Shown: positions 45,769 to 56,670 of the stretch, piece after piece
Position numbering within the stretch: the stretch's first letter is position 1
Layout: each line of letters begins with the position of its first letter
Assembly: GCA_007693505.1 (NCBI GenBank)
Contig: REDL01000081.1
Coordinates: forward strand, 1-58,902
Origin: Desulfovibrionales bacterium
GTDB taxonomy: Bacteria; Desulfobacterota; Desulfovibrionia; Desulfovibrionales; Desulfonatronaceae
Length of the DNA: 58,902 nucleotides
Direction: 5' to 3'
Program-made: the position numbers and the translations under genes
Notes under the pieces: generated by a model
Told to the model about the DNA's origin: nothing
Seen by the model: the letters and a program-made list of their open reading frames with translations, nothing else
Databases searched by the model: none

Positions 45769-46168
45769 GGAGCATCGCTGGAGCGTTGGGATGAAAGACG
45801 GATGACCCGCACTCGTTTGACCGGGCCGACAATTTGATTCTATAGTGCCCGTTTTTGACAGGAAACCAGGAGAGGCAAAGCCCATTGCTCACCATGGCAG
45901 AGGTGCGCCTCGGACAATGAAAAGGATCCAGGAGGCCAAGGCCATCCTCGACACCACCCCTCCGGTACCTATGTCATGCGATTTGAAATCGCAAGACTGT
46001 GGCAATGCGCTGTGACGGTTTCAACCCTGCGTGCTCCCGGTAAAGGCACCGCACCCAACGACCGTGCACGGCTGAGATCCCCCAAATCGCAGCAAAAGGG
46101 ACTCCGCGGGGATGTCCCCCCGCCCCTCTCCCTGGATGGGCTCCAAAATCCAATCGTTAAGGTATGGT

Positions 46169-46846
46169 ATGATCTCCAAGCGTCTGACCATCAACGTGGT
46201 CATTGGTCTCTGTTACATCATCTTCCTGCTCCTGCTGAACGCCGCCCTGGAACCGGACACCGCGGCCCATGTTTTCTCCGAGAGCGGCCCCTTCGAAGTC
46301 CTCAGCTTCATTCTCTGGTACCTGTTGGCCGTGACACTTGTTCTGGTCGTCCGCCCGCTGAACCGTTTCGTCGTGTTCATGGCTTTCCTGTCGTTCATTG
46401 CGGGCTGTCGGGAACTGGACATGCACAACCGCTTCACCCAGGAGAGCATTTCCCGGATCAGCTTTTATCTCAATCCGGACATATTCTGGCTGGAACGGCT
46501 TTCAGCAACCGCACTTGTCCTCGCTTTGGCAGGCATTGCAACATATTGTCTGTACCACTTCGGGAAATGGCTCTACGACCATCCAGACATTTTGCACCCG
46601 CTGGGCCAGATCACCTTGCTGGGCATCGTGATGGTCCCGGTGACCAAGATTTTGGATCGTCTGCCGGCCTATCTCAGTGGTTTTTTCGGCATTGCTGTAT
46701 CATCTGAGGCCGCGGACGTCATGAACGCCCTGGAAGAGGGGCTTGAAATGCTTTTGCCCATCCTGTTTCTGCAAGCGCTGCTCATGCTGCCCAGAAACAA
46801 ACCCCAGCCGCACCGGCTGGGGTCCAGGCTGTACCGGGTGGCGTAA
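46169..46846 (+). CDS. Conserved membrane protein, tandem paralogue 1
   Basis: A 225-residue membrane protein with about five hydrophobic segments, not recognised as a named family. Conserved blocks shared with the next gene are SESGPFEVLSFILWY, ESISRISFYLNPDIFWLERL, VPVTKILDRLPAYLSGFFGI and ALEEGLEMLLPILFLQALL. The order suggests an inner-membrane enzyme or channel with charged residues inside the membrane. TAAGGT lies 7 nt before the ATG. The start of an upstream open frame was ignored because it lacks a ribosome binding site. Confidence 0.75.
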   Translation: MISKRLTINVVIGLCYIIFLLLLNAALEPDTAAHVFSESGPFEVLSFILWYLLAVTLVLVVRPLNRFVVFMAFLSFIAGCRELDMHNRFTQESISRISFYLNPDIFWLERLSATALVLALAGIATYCLYHFGKWLYDHPDILHPLGQITLLGIVMVPVTKILDRLPAYLSGFFGIAVSSEAADVMNALEEGLEMLLPILFLQALLMLPRNKPQPHRLGSRLYRVA

Positions 46847-46938
46847 TTCCGCACTGACCAGGCGACGACGCCCCCTCACTCTGACCCAGAGCACCCCGGC
46901 AAGGGGGGCCCGCAGGCGCCAAAGGACGCCGTCCCAGC

Positions 46939-47613
46939 ATGATGACCCGGCAATTTGCTCGTACACTGCTCCTCTGCCTTGGCTTCACCCTGTTCCTGGT
47001 TGTGCTCAACGCCCTCCTCCCCCCCCAGACCAGCGCGTTCATCTTTTCCGAAAGCGGCCCCTTTGAAATGCTGAGTTTCATCCTCTGGTTCGTCCTTGCC
47101 ACCACGGTCCTGCTGGTGGTCCGGCCCAGATCCCCGGCCACTCTTGCCCTGGCCGTGCTTGCCACCGTGGCCGGACTTCGCGAGCTTGGCGTCAACAGCC
47201 TCCTGACAACCGAGAGCATCACACGCATCAGCTATTACCTGAATCCGGACATCTTCTGGCTGGAGCGATTGGCTGTCGTGGGTTTCATCGCCTGTCTCGG
47301 GCTGGCGGCGATCGCCATCCTGGTCATATTCGGCCGATGGCTGATTGCGGGCAATGGCGCAGGGCACCCTACCGGGCAGATCATTCTTCTGGCCGTTGTA
47401 CTGGTCCCGGTGACCAAGGTGCTGGATCGCTTGCCGGCCTATTTGCGCGGTTTTCTGGGCATCGAGCCGTCCTTGACAACCGTAAGCCTGTTGACCGCCT
47501 TGGAGGAGGGCCTGGAAATGATCCTGCCCATTCTTTTCCTTCAGGCCCTTTTTCTGCTTCCCAAAGCGCTACCGGGTGGCCAGGAAATGGATGGCCGCCT
47601 GCACCGCATCTAG
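46939..47613 (+). CDS. Conserved membrane protein, tandem paralogue 2
   Basis: A 224-residue membrane protein, about half identical to its upstream neighbour in the same blocks (SESGPFEMLSFILWF, ESITRISYYLNPDIFWLERL, VPVTKVLDRLPAYLRGFLGI, ALEEGLEMILPILFLQALF). The divergence elsewhere says the duplication is old. The gap of 92 nt from the first gene holds no terminator, so the two are probably co-transcribed; a heterodimer is possible. Function is unknown. Confidence 0.75.
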   Translation: MMTRQFARTLLLCLGFTLFLVVLNALLPPQTSAFIFSESGPFEMLSFILWFVLATTVLLVVRPRSPATLALAVLATVAGLRELGVNSLLTTESITRISYYLNPDIFWLERLAVVGFIACLGLAAIAILVIFGRWLIAGNGAGHPTGQIILLAVVLVPVTKVLDRLPAYLRGFLGIEPSLTTVSLLTALEEGLEMILPILFLQALFLLPKALPGGQEMDGRLHRI

Positions 47614-47661
47614 CGACTGGCCGGTCACCCACCTCCCGGATTCCGCAAACAGCCCCTGTCC

Positions 47662-48537
47662 ATGAGCAACCAACGCGCGGCGTACACTTACGGATTGGCC
47701 ACGGTCCTGCTCTGGTCCACCGTGGCCTCGGCCTTCAAGATTTCCCTGCGTCACGTGGATCACATCCAGTTGCTGTGCATCTCCACACTGGTTTCCGCGT
47801 TGACTCTGCTGACCGTTCTTGTCGCCCAGGGCAAGCTGGGCACCCTGCGCGGCCTTTCCAGCGCGGATCTGGGCCGCTCCGCCCTCTTGGGACTGCTCAA
47901 TCCCTTTCTCTATTACCTGATCCTGTTCAAGGCCTACGACCTGCTTCCGGCTCAGGAGGCCCAGCCCCTGAACTACACCTGGGCCATCACCCTGGCCCTG
48001 CTCTCCATCCCTTTGCTGGGCCAGCGGATTACGGGGCGCGACTTCCTGGCCATGGGTGTGAGCTACCTGGGCGTGCTGACCATCTCCACCCGTGGCGACC
48101 TGCTCGGCCTGTCCTTCGCCGACCCGCTGGGGGTAGGTTTGGCCCTGGGCAGCACCGTGATCTGGGCCCTGTACTGGATCTTCAATACCCGGGACGCCAT
48201 GGACCCGGTGCTCAGGCTGTTCCTGAATTTTGCCTTCGGGTTCGCCTACATCCTCCCGGTGACCTTCCTGTTCTCCGACCCTTTGGCCGTCAACCTCTCC
48301 GGTCTGCTGGGAGCGACCTACGTCGGGGTGTTCGAAATGGGCATCACCTTCATCTTCTGGCTCAAGGCCCTGAAGCTCTCCCGAACCACGGCCCAGGTGG
48401 GCAACCTGATCTACTTCTCGCCGTTCCTCTCGCTGATCTTCATTCGTTTTTTTGTTGGAGAGGAGATTTTACCTTCAACAATTATTGGCTTGGGGCTGAT
48501 CATTTTAGGAAACGTCGTGCAAAAACGTTCCACATAA
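47662..48537 (+). CDS. EamA/DMT family transporter, second
   Basis: A 291-residue membrane protein with about ten hydrophobic segments in two EamA repeats (GLATVLLWSTVASAFKISLR; LALGSTVIWALYWIFN; TAQVGNLIYFSPFLSL). It exports small metabolites; the substrate is unknown. It is not closely related to the transporter at 16.9 kb and may be transcribed with the two membrane paralogues upstream. The last codons are followed at once by the repeat array at 48.5 kb. Confidence 0.85.
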   Translation: MSNQRAAYTYGLATVLLWSTVASAFKISLRHVDHIQLLCISTLVSALTLLTVLVAQGKLGTLRGLSSADLGRSALLGLLNPFLYYLILFKAYDLLPAQEAQPLNYTWAITLALLSIPLLGQRITGRDFLAMGVSYLGVLTISTRGDLLGLSFADPLGVGLALGSTVIWALYWIFNTRDAMDPVLRLFLNFAFGFAYILPVTFLFSDPLAVNLSGLLGATYVGVFEMGITFIFWLKALKLSRTTAQVGNLIYFSPFLSLIFIRFFVGEEILPSTIIGLGLIILGNVVQKRST

Positions 48538-48548
48538 CCCCCGCACGC

Positions 48549-48613
48549 CCCCATTCCCATTCCCGTACACGTCCCCGTCCCCGTACACGTACACGTACAC
48601 GTCCCCATACACG
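48549..48613. repeat. Low-complexity CCCGTACACG array, left of four-helix gene
   Basis: About 65 bases composed of overlapping CCATTCC, CGTACACG and CGTCCCCG units. Its reverse-complement style counterpart (GGGGACG, ACGTGTAC) occurs at 49065-49134 on the other side of the four-helix-bundle gene. Confidence 0.8.
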
Positions 48614-48632
48614 ACAACACTCCGACGCCACG

Positions 48633-49157
48633 ATGCAACTTGATCACGAAAAACTTGACGTCTACAGAGTCAGCCTTGATTTCGCGGTATTGGCATACAC
48701 GTTATGCCGCAACCTGAAAGGAGTGGATCGACATGCCCGAGATCAGCTTCTGCGAGCCTCGCTGTCGATCCCGTTGAACATCGCAGAAGGAATTGGAATA
48801 CGGTCATCAGCTGACCGAGGACGATACCTCCAGATCGCAGAGGGTTCCGCTCGCGAATGTGGAGCGATCCTCGACATTTTGACCCGATGCGGTGCCATGG
48901 ACATTGGATCATCAGCTAAAGGCAAACAATTGCTTGTACGAATCGTTGCGATGCTCACCAGGATGATTAGTCGAAACAGTCAGGCAGGAGAAGAATCTCC
49001 AGTTTACGGAGAAAACGGGTTTGGGATAGATTGTGATGGAGGAAACGAGATTGGGAGCCTGAACATGGACGAGAACGTTTACGGGGACGGGGACGTGTAC
49101 GGGGGCGGGGTCCTGGACGGGGACGGGGACGTACTCAGAGTTGGTAGCAAGTCATGA
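48633..49157 (+). CDS. Four-helix bundle protein (23S rRNA intervening-sequence type)
   Basis: A 174-residue protein whose first 125 residues match the S23/IVS four-helix family: KLDVYRVSLDFAVLAYTLCRNL, DQLLRASLSIPLNIAEGIGI, RGRYLQIAEGSARECGAILD. The C-terminal 45 residues (YGDGDVYGGG, LDGDGDV) are translation of a low-complexity repeat and probably not part of the fold. Such genes are often found in 23S rRNA introns or next to simple repeats; their role is unsettled. The ATG at 48633 is 20 nt after the left repeat array. Ends overlapping the nth start. Confidence 0.8.
   Translation: MQLDHEKLDVYRVSLDFAVLAYTLCRNLKGVDRHARDQLLRASLSIPLNIAEGIGIRSSADRGRYLQIAEGSARECGAILDILTRCGAMDIGSSAKGKQLLVRIVAMLTRMISRNSQAGEESPVYGENGFGIDCDGGNEIGSLNMDENVYGDGDVYGGGVLDGDGDVLRVGSKS
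49065..49134. repeat. Low-complexity GGGGACG array, right of four-helix gene
   Basis: GGACGAGAACG followed by repeated GGGGACG and GGGCGGGG units, complementary in type to the array at 48.55 kb. It supplies the Asp-Gly tail of the four-helix protein. Confidence 0.8.
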
Positions 49158-49801
49158 AATCCCTCAAACTTCGCGCCTCCCAAATTTCCACTCTCCTCCG
49201 CTCCCGCTACTCGCTCCCTGTAACCATGCTGGACTGGAAGAATCCTTGGGAGTTGCTGGTGGCCACGGTCTTGGCGGCCCAGTGTACGGATGCCCGGGTG
49301 AACCTGGTCACGCCGGAATTCTTTCGGCGTTGGCCGGGCCCAGTGGAACTCAGCACCGCCAAGCTCTCCGACGTTGAAAAAATGGTCCATTCCACCGGCT
49401 TTTTCCGGCAGAAGGCCAAAAATCTCGTTGCCTCGGCCAAACGCATCATCGCGGTGTACGACGGTCAGGTTCCGGACACCATGGCCGATCTGCTCACCCT
49501 GCCCGGAGTGGCCCGCAAGACGGCGAACATCGTGCTCTCCAATGCTCTGGGCAGAAACGAAGGCATCGCCGTGGACACCCACGTCCGCCGCCTTGCATTT
49601 CGCCTTGGCCTGACACCCTCCACCAACCCGACGATCATCGAGCGGGACTTGATGCAGCTTTTCCCCCGTGACCAGTGGGGCGACATCAACCATCTCCTGG
49701 TCCTCCACGGTCGGGACACCTGCTCGGCTCGTAAACCCTGCTGCCCCAACTGCATCCTCACAAACCTCTGCCCCAAACACGGCCTTGTGCAAAAATTATG
49801 A
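49154..49801 (+). CDS. nth: Endonuclease III
   Basis: A 215-residue DNA glycosylase/AP lyase that removes oxidised pyrimidines. The HhH motif is LPGVARKTANIVL with the catalytic Lys; the catalytic Asp is in VDTHVRRLAF; the C-terminal iron-sulfur cluster ligands are C in CSARKPCCPNCILTNLC. The start overlaps the repeat-derived end of the four-helix gene and lacks a good ribosome binding site, suggesting the insertion altered the original upstream region. Confidence 0.94.
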   Translation: MKSLKLRASQISTLLRSRYSLPVTMLDWKNPWELLVATVLAAQCTDARVNLVTPEFFRRWPGPVELSTAKLSDVEKMVHSTGFFRQKAKNLVASAKRIIAVYDGQVPDTMADLLTLPGVARKTANIVLSNALGRNEGIAVDTHVRRLAFRLGLTPSTNPTIIERDLMQLFPRDQWGDINHLLVLHGRDTCSARKPCCPNCILTNLCPKHGLVQKL

Positions 49802-49854
49802 TCCTCGGGTTTTGCCAGGATCGCACGCGAAGACTGGACCATCTGGTCAAGGAT

Positions 49855-49956
49855 TCGTCCCCGTCCTCGTCCCCGATGCTTGACGTAGAAATTGCATGAT
49901 GTTTTTCGTGGACGTAGACGTAGACGTAGACGAAGACGTAGACGGGGACGGGGACG
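49855..49956. repeat. Inverted low-complexity arms without a gene between
   Basis: TTCGTCCCCGTCCTCGTCCC at 49855-49874 faces GTGGACGTAGACGTAGACG and GACGGGGACGGGGACG at 49907-49956, with about 30 bases between. The same two arm types flank the four-helix gene at 48.6 kb, so this could be an empty or deleted copy of that arrangement. Confidence 0.65.
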
Positions 49957-49965
49957 AAAAGATAA

Positions 49966-52830
<2,865 letters not shown>

Positions 52831-52831
<1 letters not shown>

Positions 52832-53754
52832 TGCTCGGCCCGGATCGTCTGGATCATGTCGCAGCCAAGGCCGTGGTTCCGGAACAGCTGGTCTGTTACG
52901 TCCGGGCCGTGGCCGGCAGCACCCCGCGCCTGTTCGACACCTGTCTGGGCTACGAAACCCCGGACGATCTGGTGCTCATCGGCTACCCCTTGTACGATCC
53001 CCCGCAAAGTCTTTTGGACGAGCTGGCCCTGTCCCGATCCCTGGATCTGGCCCTGGAATCCAGCACAGCCCGAAAAATCACCGTGCTCGCGGCCACTCGC
53101 CCCAAACAGGCTCCCGCCGTCACGACCGAAGCAGCCTCTTCGGACAAACCCTCGGGCCATACCTCGGGCCAAGCACAGGACGCCTACCTGGCTCTGCCCA
53201 TTCCCGCTCCCGCGCCTGGGCAAAAACTGCGCAACCTGTTGCGCCGGGCTGAACGAGAAGTGACCCTGGACCAGGGCCGCACTCTGGACCAGGAACACCT
53301 GGCGCTGATCGACCGCTACCTGGAGTATCGGGATCTTGAGCCGGGAACACGACGCATCTTCCGCAACATCCCGGCCTATGTGCAAGCCTGCCCAGGCGCG
53401 CTGGTCATTTCCGCGTGGCTGACGAAAACAGATAATTCTTCGCACCTGACCGGATTTGTCGTGGGAGACTTCACCTCCTTGAGCACGGCCTTTTATATGT
53501 TTGCCTTCCGTGATCCGGACCTCGCCCCACCAGGCACCGCGGATCTGCTGCTGCACGCCCTGCTCCAGAAAGGCGAACAGCGCGGCCAGATCCGCATGAA
53601 CCTGGGCCTGGGCATCAACCCGGCCATTCGGTACTTCAAGAATAAATGGGGGGCCGAGGTCTTTCTACCCTGCGTGGAAACGAGCTGGGAGCGGCGTCCG
53701 AGGGGATTGATGTCCCGAATGCACAAATGGATTTCAGGTGGAAAATCGCCATGA
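52831..53754 (+). CDS. Paralogue of the N-terminal acyltransferase-like domain
   Basis: A 307-residue protein similar along its length to the N-terminal half of the preceding fusion: YVRAVAGSTPRLFDTCLGYE, VTLDQGRTLDQEHLAL, and IRMNLGLGINPAIRYFKNKWGAEVF. The ATG shares its A with the preceding stop (TGATG), so the two are translated together. FemAB-like transferases add amino acids to peptidoglycan or other acceptors; the substrate here is unknown. A gene duplication followed by fusion or loss of the TraB domain is the likely history. Confidence 0.75.
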
Positions 53755-53866
53755 ACATCAGGCATGCTCAATCGACTTCTCCACCTGGATTGCTCCACCG
53801 CCTTGACTTTTACTCCAAAAACGTCTCTGTCTTACTTAATACTTACGTGACAAGGAGGGGCGCGTG

Positions 53867-54130
53867 ATGGCGACAACGACACTCTCGAGCAAAGGCCAAG
53901 TGATCATTCCCAAACACATCCGAGCCGTTCGGCATTGGGAACCGGGCCAGGAACTGGATGTCATCGAGGTTGACGACGGAGTGCTGCTTCAGCCCAGAAG
54001 CAGGTTCCCGAGGAGGCGAATCGAGGAAGTGGCCGGATGCCTCGCCTTCCAGGGACCGCCCAAATCCCTCGCCGATATGGAAGAGGCCATCCGCAAAGGC
54101 GCGTTGGAGTCGAACCGTGATCACAGTTGA
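53867..54130 (+). CDS. AbrB/MazE-family antitoxin
   Basis: An 87-residue protein with an N-terminal swapped-hairpin AbrB domain (TTTLSSKGQVIIPKHIRAV, GQELDVIEVDDGVLLQP) and a C-terminal helical toxin-neutralising segment. GGAGG lies about 8 nt before the ATG. It overlaps the PIN gene by 14 nt, the typical antitoxin-first arrangement; the pair is expected to repress its own promoter, which lies somewhere in 53755-53866. Confidence 0.88.
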   Translation: MATTTLSSKGQVIIPKHIRAVRHWEPGQELDVIEVDDGVLLQPRSRFPRRRIEEVAGCLAFQGPPKSLADMEEAIRKGALESNRDHS

Positions 54131-54509
54131 TACCAACGTCATCGTGCGCTTCCTGACCCAGGACGACCCACGGCAGTATGCAAAAGCGTTTCAGTTGATA
54201 CGGGATGCTCCGCGCATTTTTCTTTCAGATACCGTCATTCTAGAAACGGAGTGGGTGTTGCGCCATGCATATGGTTTTTCCCGTGAGGAGATGCACTCAG
54301 CCATGACGTCCCTGTTTGGACTGGAGAATATCGTGCTGAGGAATACAAAAGCTCTCTCCACCGCCCTGGCCTGGTACATTGATGGGAGTGACTTCGCGGA
54401 TGCCTTGCATTTGGCGCTATGCCAGCATTGCCAAGAGCTGTTCACCTTTGACAAGACCTTTTCGAGACACATAGGAACAAACTTAAAATGTCAGGTCCAA
54501 CTTTTATAG
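54117..54509 (+). CDS. PIN domain ribonuclease toxin
   Basis: A 130-residue VapC-type toxin. The acidic metal site is visible: VDTNVIVRFL (first Asp), ILETEWVLRH (Glu), GSDFADALHLALC (Asp), and TFDKTF near the end. The start is a GTG at 54117 inside the antitoxin gene. PIN toxins cut tRNA or mRNA; the target is unknown. Length is typical. Confidence 0.87.
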   Translation: MITVDTNVIVRFLTQDDPRQYAKAFQLIRDAPRIFLSDTVILETEWVLRHAYGFSREEMHSAMTSLFGLENIVLRNTKALSTALAWYIDGSDFADALHLALCQHCQELFTFDKTFSRHIGTNLKCQVQLL

Positions 54510-54555
54510 CCGAACGAGTTCAATCCCCGGAAAGCTGATACCACCCCTGCACAAT

Positions 54556-55158
54556 ATGCCACAAGAGACCGACCAAACCCACCAAATAATCTGGGACCAT
54601 GAGCAACGGTTTGCCAGGGAGTTGGCCCGCCGGGTGGTGGAAAAGCCCAGGCTGACCACCTGGCGGGTCCTGTTTCCTCCATTGCTGATCTATCACTACA
54701 AAACGGTGCGGGAATACCAGACCGACCTGGAAACCTTCGCCAAAGGGGTGGTCCGCTCAAAAATCCTGGCCATGGAGTCGGCCCTGGAGGAGACAGCCAC
54801 CGGAAAAAAGGATGCGGCGTACAAAAACGTCTTTGGCAACCACGGGCCGGAAAGCAGCCCAGGTGAAATTCGGCTGCGCAATGCGCAAATCGCCGAGGTG
54901 GAACTGCTCAAGGCGCATTACCTGAAACTGCTTCCCAATACCGGCTCAAGCTTCCAGGCCCTGGTCAAAAAAACTTACAAAACCAGCGGCGAATACAGAA
55001 GATTCCTCGGTAGACTGGCCCAGGTCGAAGACGCCGTCCAGAAAGAAGTACTCCTCCAACACCAAACCAGCACCACGGCCCAAGCCGTCAGCCGAAAGAT
55101 GCGGGAGACGGCCAAGAAATTACGGGACGCGGAGGTGAAGGTCTTTTTTGGAGGATAA
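54556..55158 (+). CDS. NF038143-type family protein, copy 1
   Basis: A 200-residue protein with hydrophobic residues in TTWRVLFPPLLIYHYKTVREYQ near 35-56 and long helices (NAQIAEVELLKAHYLKLL, AQVEDAVQKEVLLQHQ). It shares its layout and short motifs (DHEQRFARELARRVVEKP, FAKG, YKTSGEYRRFLGRLAQVED) with the protein encoded at 58.0 kb. I believe this family is NF038143; no function is known. It lies 46 nt after the PIN gene. Confidence 0.7.
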   Translation: MPQETDQTHQIIWDHEQRFARELARRVVEKPRLTTWRVLFPPLLIYHYKTVREYQTDLETFAKGVVRSKILAMESALEETATGKKDAAYKNVFGNHGPESSPGEIRLRNAQIAEVELLKAHYLKLLPNTGSSFQALVKKTYKTSGEYRRFLGRLAQVEDAVQKEVLLQHQTSTTAQAVSRKMRETAKKLRDAEVKVFFGG

Positions 55159-55210
55159 AAGAAGCAATGCCCAAAGTACAAAAGCACATCCTCATTCCCT
55201 TTTTACAAAG

Positions 55211-55259
55211 TAGGATTGCAATCCTAAAAAAACACATATAATTTAGGAACGCAATCCTA
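55211..55259 (+). promoter_or_regulatory. Paired palindromic operators over a -10 box
   Basis: TAGGATTGCAATCCTA at 55211-55226 is a perfect 16-bp palindrome and TAGGAACGCAATCCTA at 55244-55259 is a near copy 33 bp downstream, about three helical turns. TATAAT at 55237-55242 lies between them, and TTGCAA within the first could be the -35. A repressor binding both copies would shut off the ATPase gene. Confidence 0.75.
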
Positions 55260-55277
55260 TCGTAAGGGGTGTACTCC

Positions 55278-56498
55278 ATGGATGAAATGTTCCAGCTCAG
55301 CCAGTCTCAGCTGAAATTCTTGAACAAACCATATCGGAGAGCCTTGCTCCAAGCCCCAGAACTGTCAACTCGGCTGTGCATTGTCCTCGGACCGCGGGGG
55401 ATCGGCAAGACCACGGCCCTGGCCCAGCACCTGGTGGACCAGGTCGGCGGGGATGTGCTCAGCCGGGAAATTCTGTATGTCCAGGCCGACCATTTCCTGA
55501 TCCGAAACAGACACCTGTACGAGATCGCGGAACACTTCGTAAACCTTGGGGGGCGGGTCGTCTGTTTTGACGAGATCCACAAGTATCCCGAATGGTCCAT
55601 GGAACTCAAATCCATGACGGACACCTTTCCCGAGTTAAAGATTCTGGCTTCGGGCAGTTCCGCCCTGGAAATTTATCGCACCAGCCACGATTTAAGTCGG
55701 CGGGCCGTTCAGAAACAGGTTTGGGGGCTGTCCTTCCGGGAATACCTGGAACTCTCCCTGGACGTCAGGCTATCGACGTATGCCCTGGAACAGATCCTGT
55801 CCGAACACGCGACCATCAGTCAGCAGATCGTGGATCGATTGGCCCCGCGCAAAGTTTTGGCCCTTTTCAACGACTACCTTCGCCACGGGTACTATCCATT
55901 TTTCTTCGCTGAGCCGAATGAGGCCATTTTTCAACAGATCTTGAACCAAAACCTTCTGGCCACCCTGGAAAGCGATCTTGTGGCCGTGCATCCGGCCTTG
56001 ACCGGCAACAGCATCAAACGCATCGATCGATTGCTTCGTGTTTTATCGACTTCCGTGCCGTTTATACCGGATTTAAAAAAATTAACCGAACTCACGGAGA
56101 TCGGTGACCAGCGAACCCTCAAAACATATCTCAAACTTCTGGAAGACTCCGGGCTGACCCGGTCCCTGCTCCGGGCCTCCAAGGGGCTGCGGACCATGGA
56201 AAAGCCTGAAAAAATCTACCTGAACAACCCCAACCTGATCCACGCCTTTGCCGCCAAGGTGGATCGGGGAACCCTCCGGGAATGCTTTTTCTTGTCCATG
56301 CTCGCCCCGTTACACGAAGTTTTGGCTCCGGAGAAAGGAGATTTCCTGGTTAATGGCACCCATGTCTTCGAAATTGGTGGACGCAAGAAAACCTTTGACC
56401 AGATCAAGGAAACCAAGCAAGGCTATCTGGCCCTGGACGACATGGAGCACGGCTTCGGTTCTCGCATCCCGCTCTGGCTCTTTGGTTTCCTGTATTGA
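55278..56498 (+). CDS. AAA family ATPase with DUF4143 domain
   Basis: A 406-residue protein. The AAA part has VLGPRGIGKTTALAQHLV (Walker A), VVCFDEIHKYPEWSMELK (Walker B) and KILASGSSALEI (sensor). The C-terminal DUF4143 domain includes TLKTYLKLLEDSGLTRSLL and EKIYLNNPNLIHAF, and a degenerate nuclease-like segment GTHVFEIGGRKKTFDQIK. Family members are common, often horizontally spread and of unclear role. ATG 55278, 7 nt after AAGGGG, is the start. It is preceded by two palindromic operators. Confidence 0.9.
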   Translation: MDEMFQLSQSQLKFLNKPYRRALLQAPELSTRLCIVLGPRGIGKTTALAQHLVDQVGGDVLSREILYVQADHFLIRNRHLYEIAEHFVNLGGRVVCFDEIHKYPEWSMELKSMTDTFPELKILASGSSALEIYRTSHDLSRRAVQKQVWGLSFREYLELSLDVRLSTYALEQILSEHATISQQIVDRLAPRKVLALFNDYLRHGYYPFFFAEPNEAIFQQILNQNLLATLESDLVAVHPALTGNSIKRIDRLLRVLSTSVPFIPDLKKLTELTEIGDQRTLKTYLKLLEDSGLTRSLLRASKGLRTMEKPEKIYLNNPNLIHAFAAKVDRGTLRECFFLSMLAPLHEVLAPEKGDFLVNGTHVFEIGGRKKTFDQIKETKQGYLALDDMEHGFGSRIPLWLFGFLY

Positions 56499-56550
56499 CG
56501 TTTTGGCACTCCAGAGAATCTTCCATTTCCATCGTCTGACCGAGTTGTTT

Positions 56551-56645
56551 CACCACGAGGCACACGGGGATCACGGGGAAAGAAATCCAGGTTTTTGGCA
56601 ATATGCTCCCCCGTGCCCCCCGTGTGCCCCGTGTGCCCCGTGGTT
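56551..56645. repeat. CACGGGG-rich inverted repeat
   Basis: CACCACGAGGCACACGGGGA at 56551-56570 and, from the opposite strand, ACCACGGGGCACACGGGGCA (56645-56626) are imperfect complements around about 50 bases. It resembles dispersed CACGGGG repeats seen in many proteobacteria and abuts the 3' end of the radical SAM gene. Confidence 0.7.
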
Positions 56646-56670
56646 CATTCTTCAGCGGCCTTGATGCGTG

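Noticed and set aside
47337-48632. Upstream extension of the four-helix frame
   Set aside because: The 430 residues before the ATG at 48633 lie across the paralogue and EamA genes and are rich in Arg, Pro and Gly, typical of a shadow.
48549-49134. Repeat arrays considered as a CRISPR
   Set aside because: Units are very short, degenerate and without unique spacers, and no cas genes are near.
55811-56030. Frameshift or defect in the DUF4143 ATPase
   Set aside because: The reading frame is continuous and all motifs are present.
56248-56664. Frame rich in His, Pro and Cys crossing the CACGGGG repeat
   Set aside because: It is translation of the repeat and a shadow of the ATPase gene.
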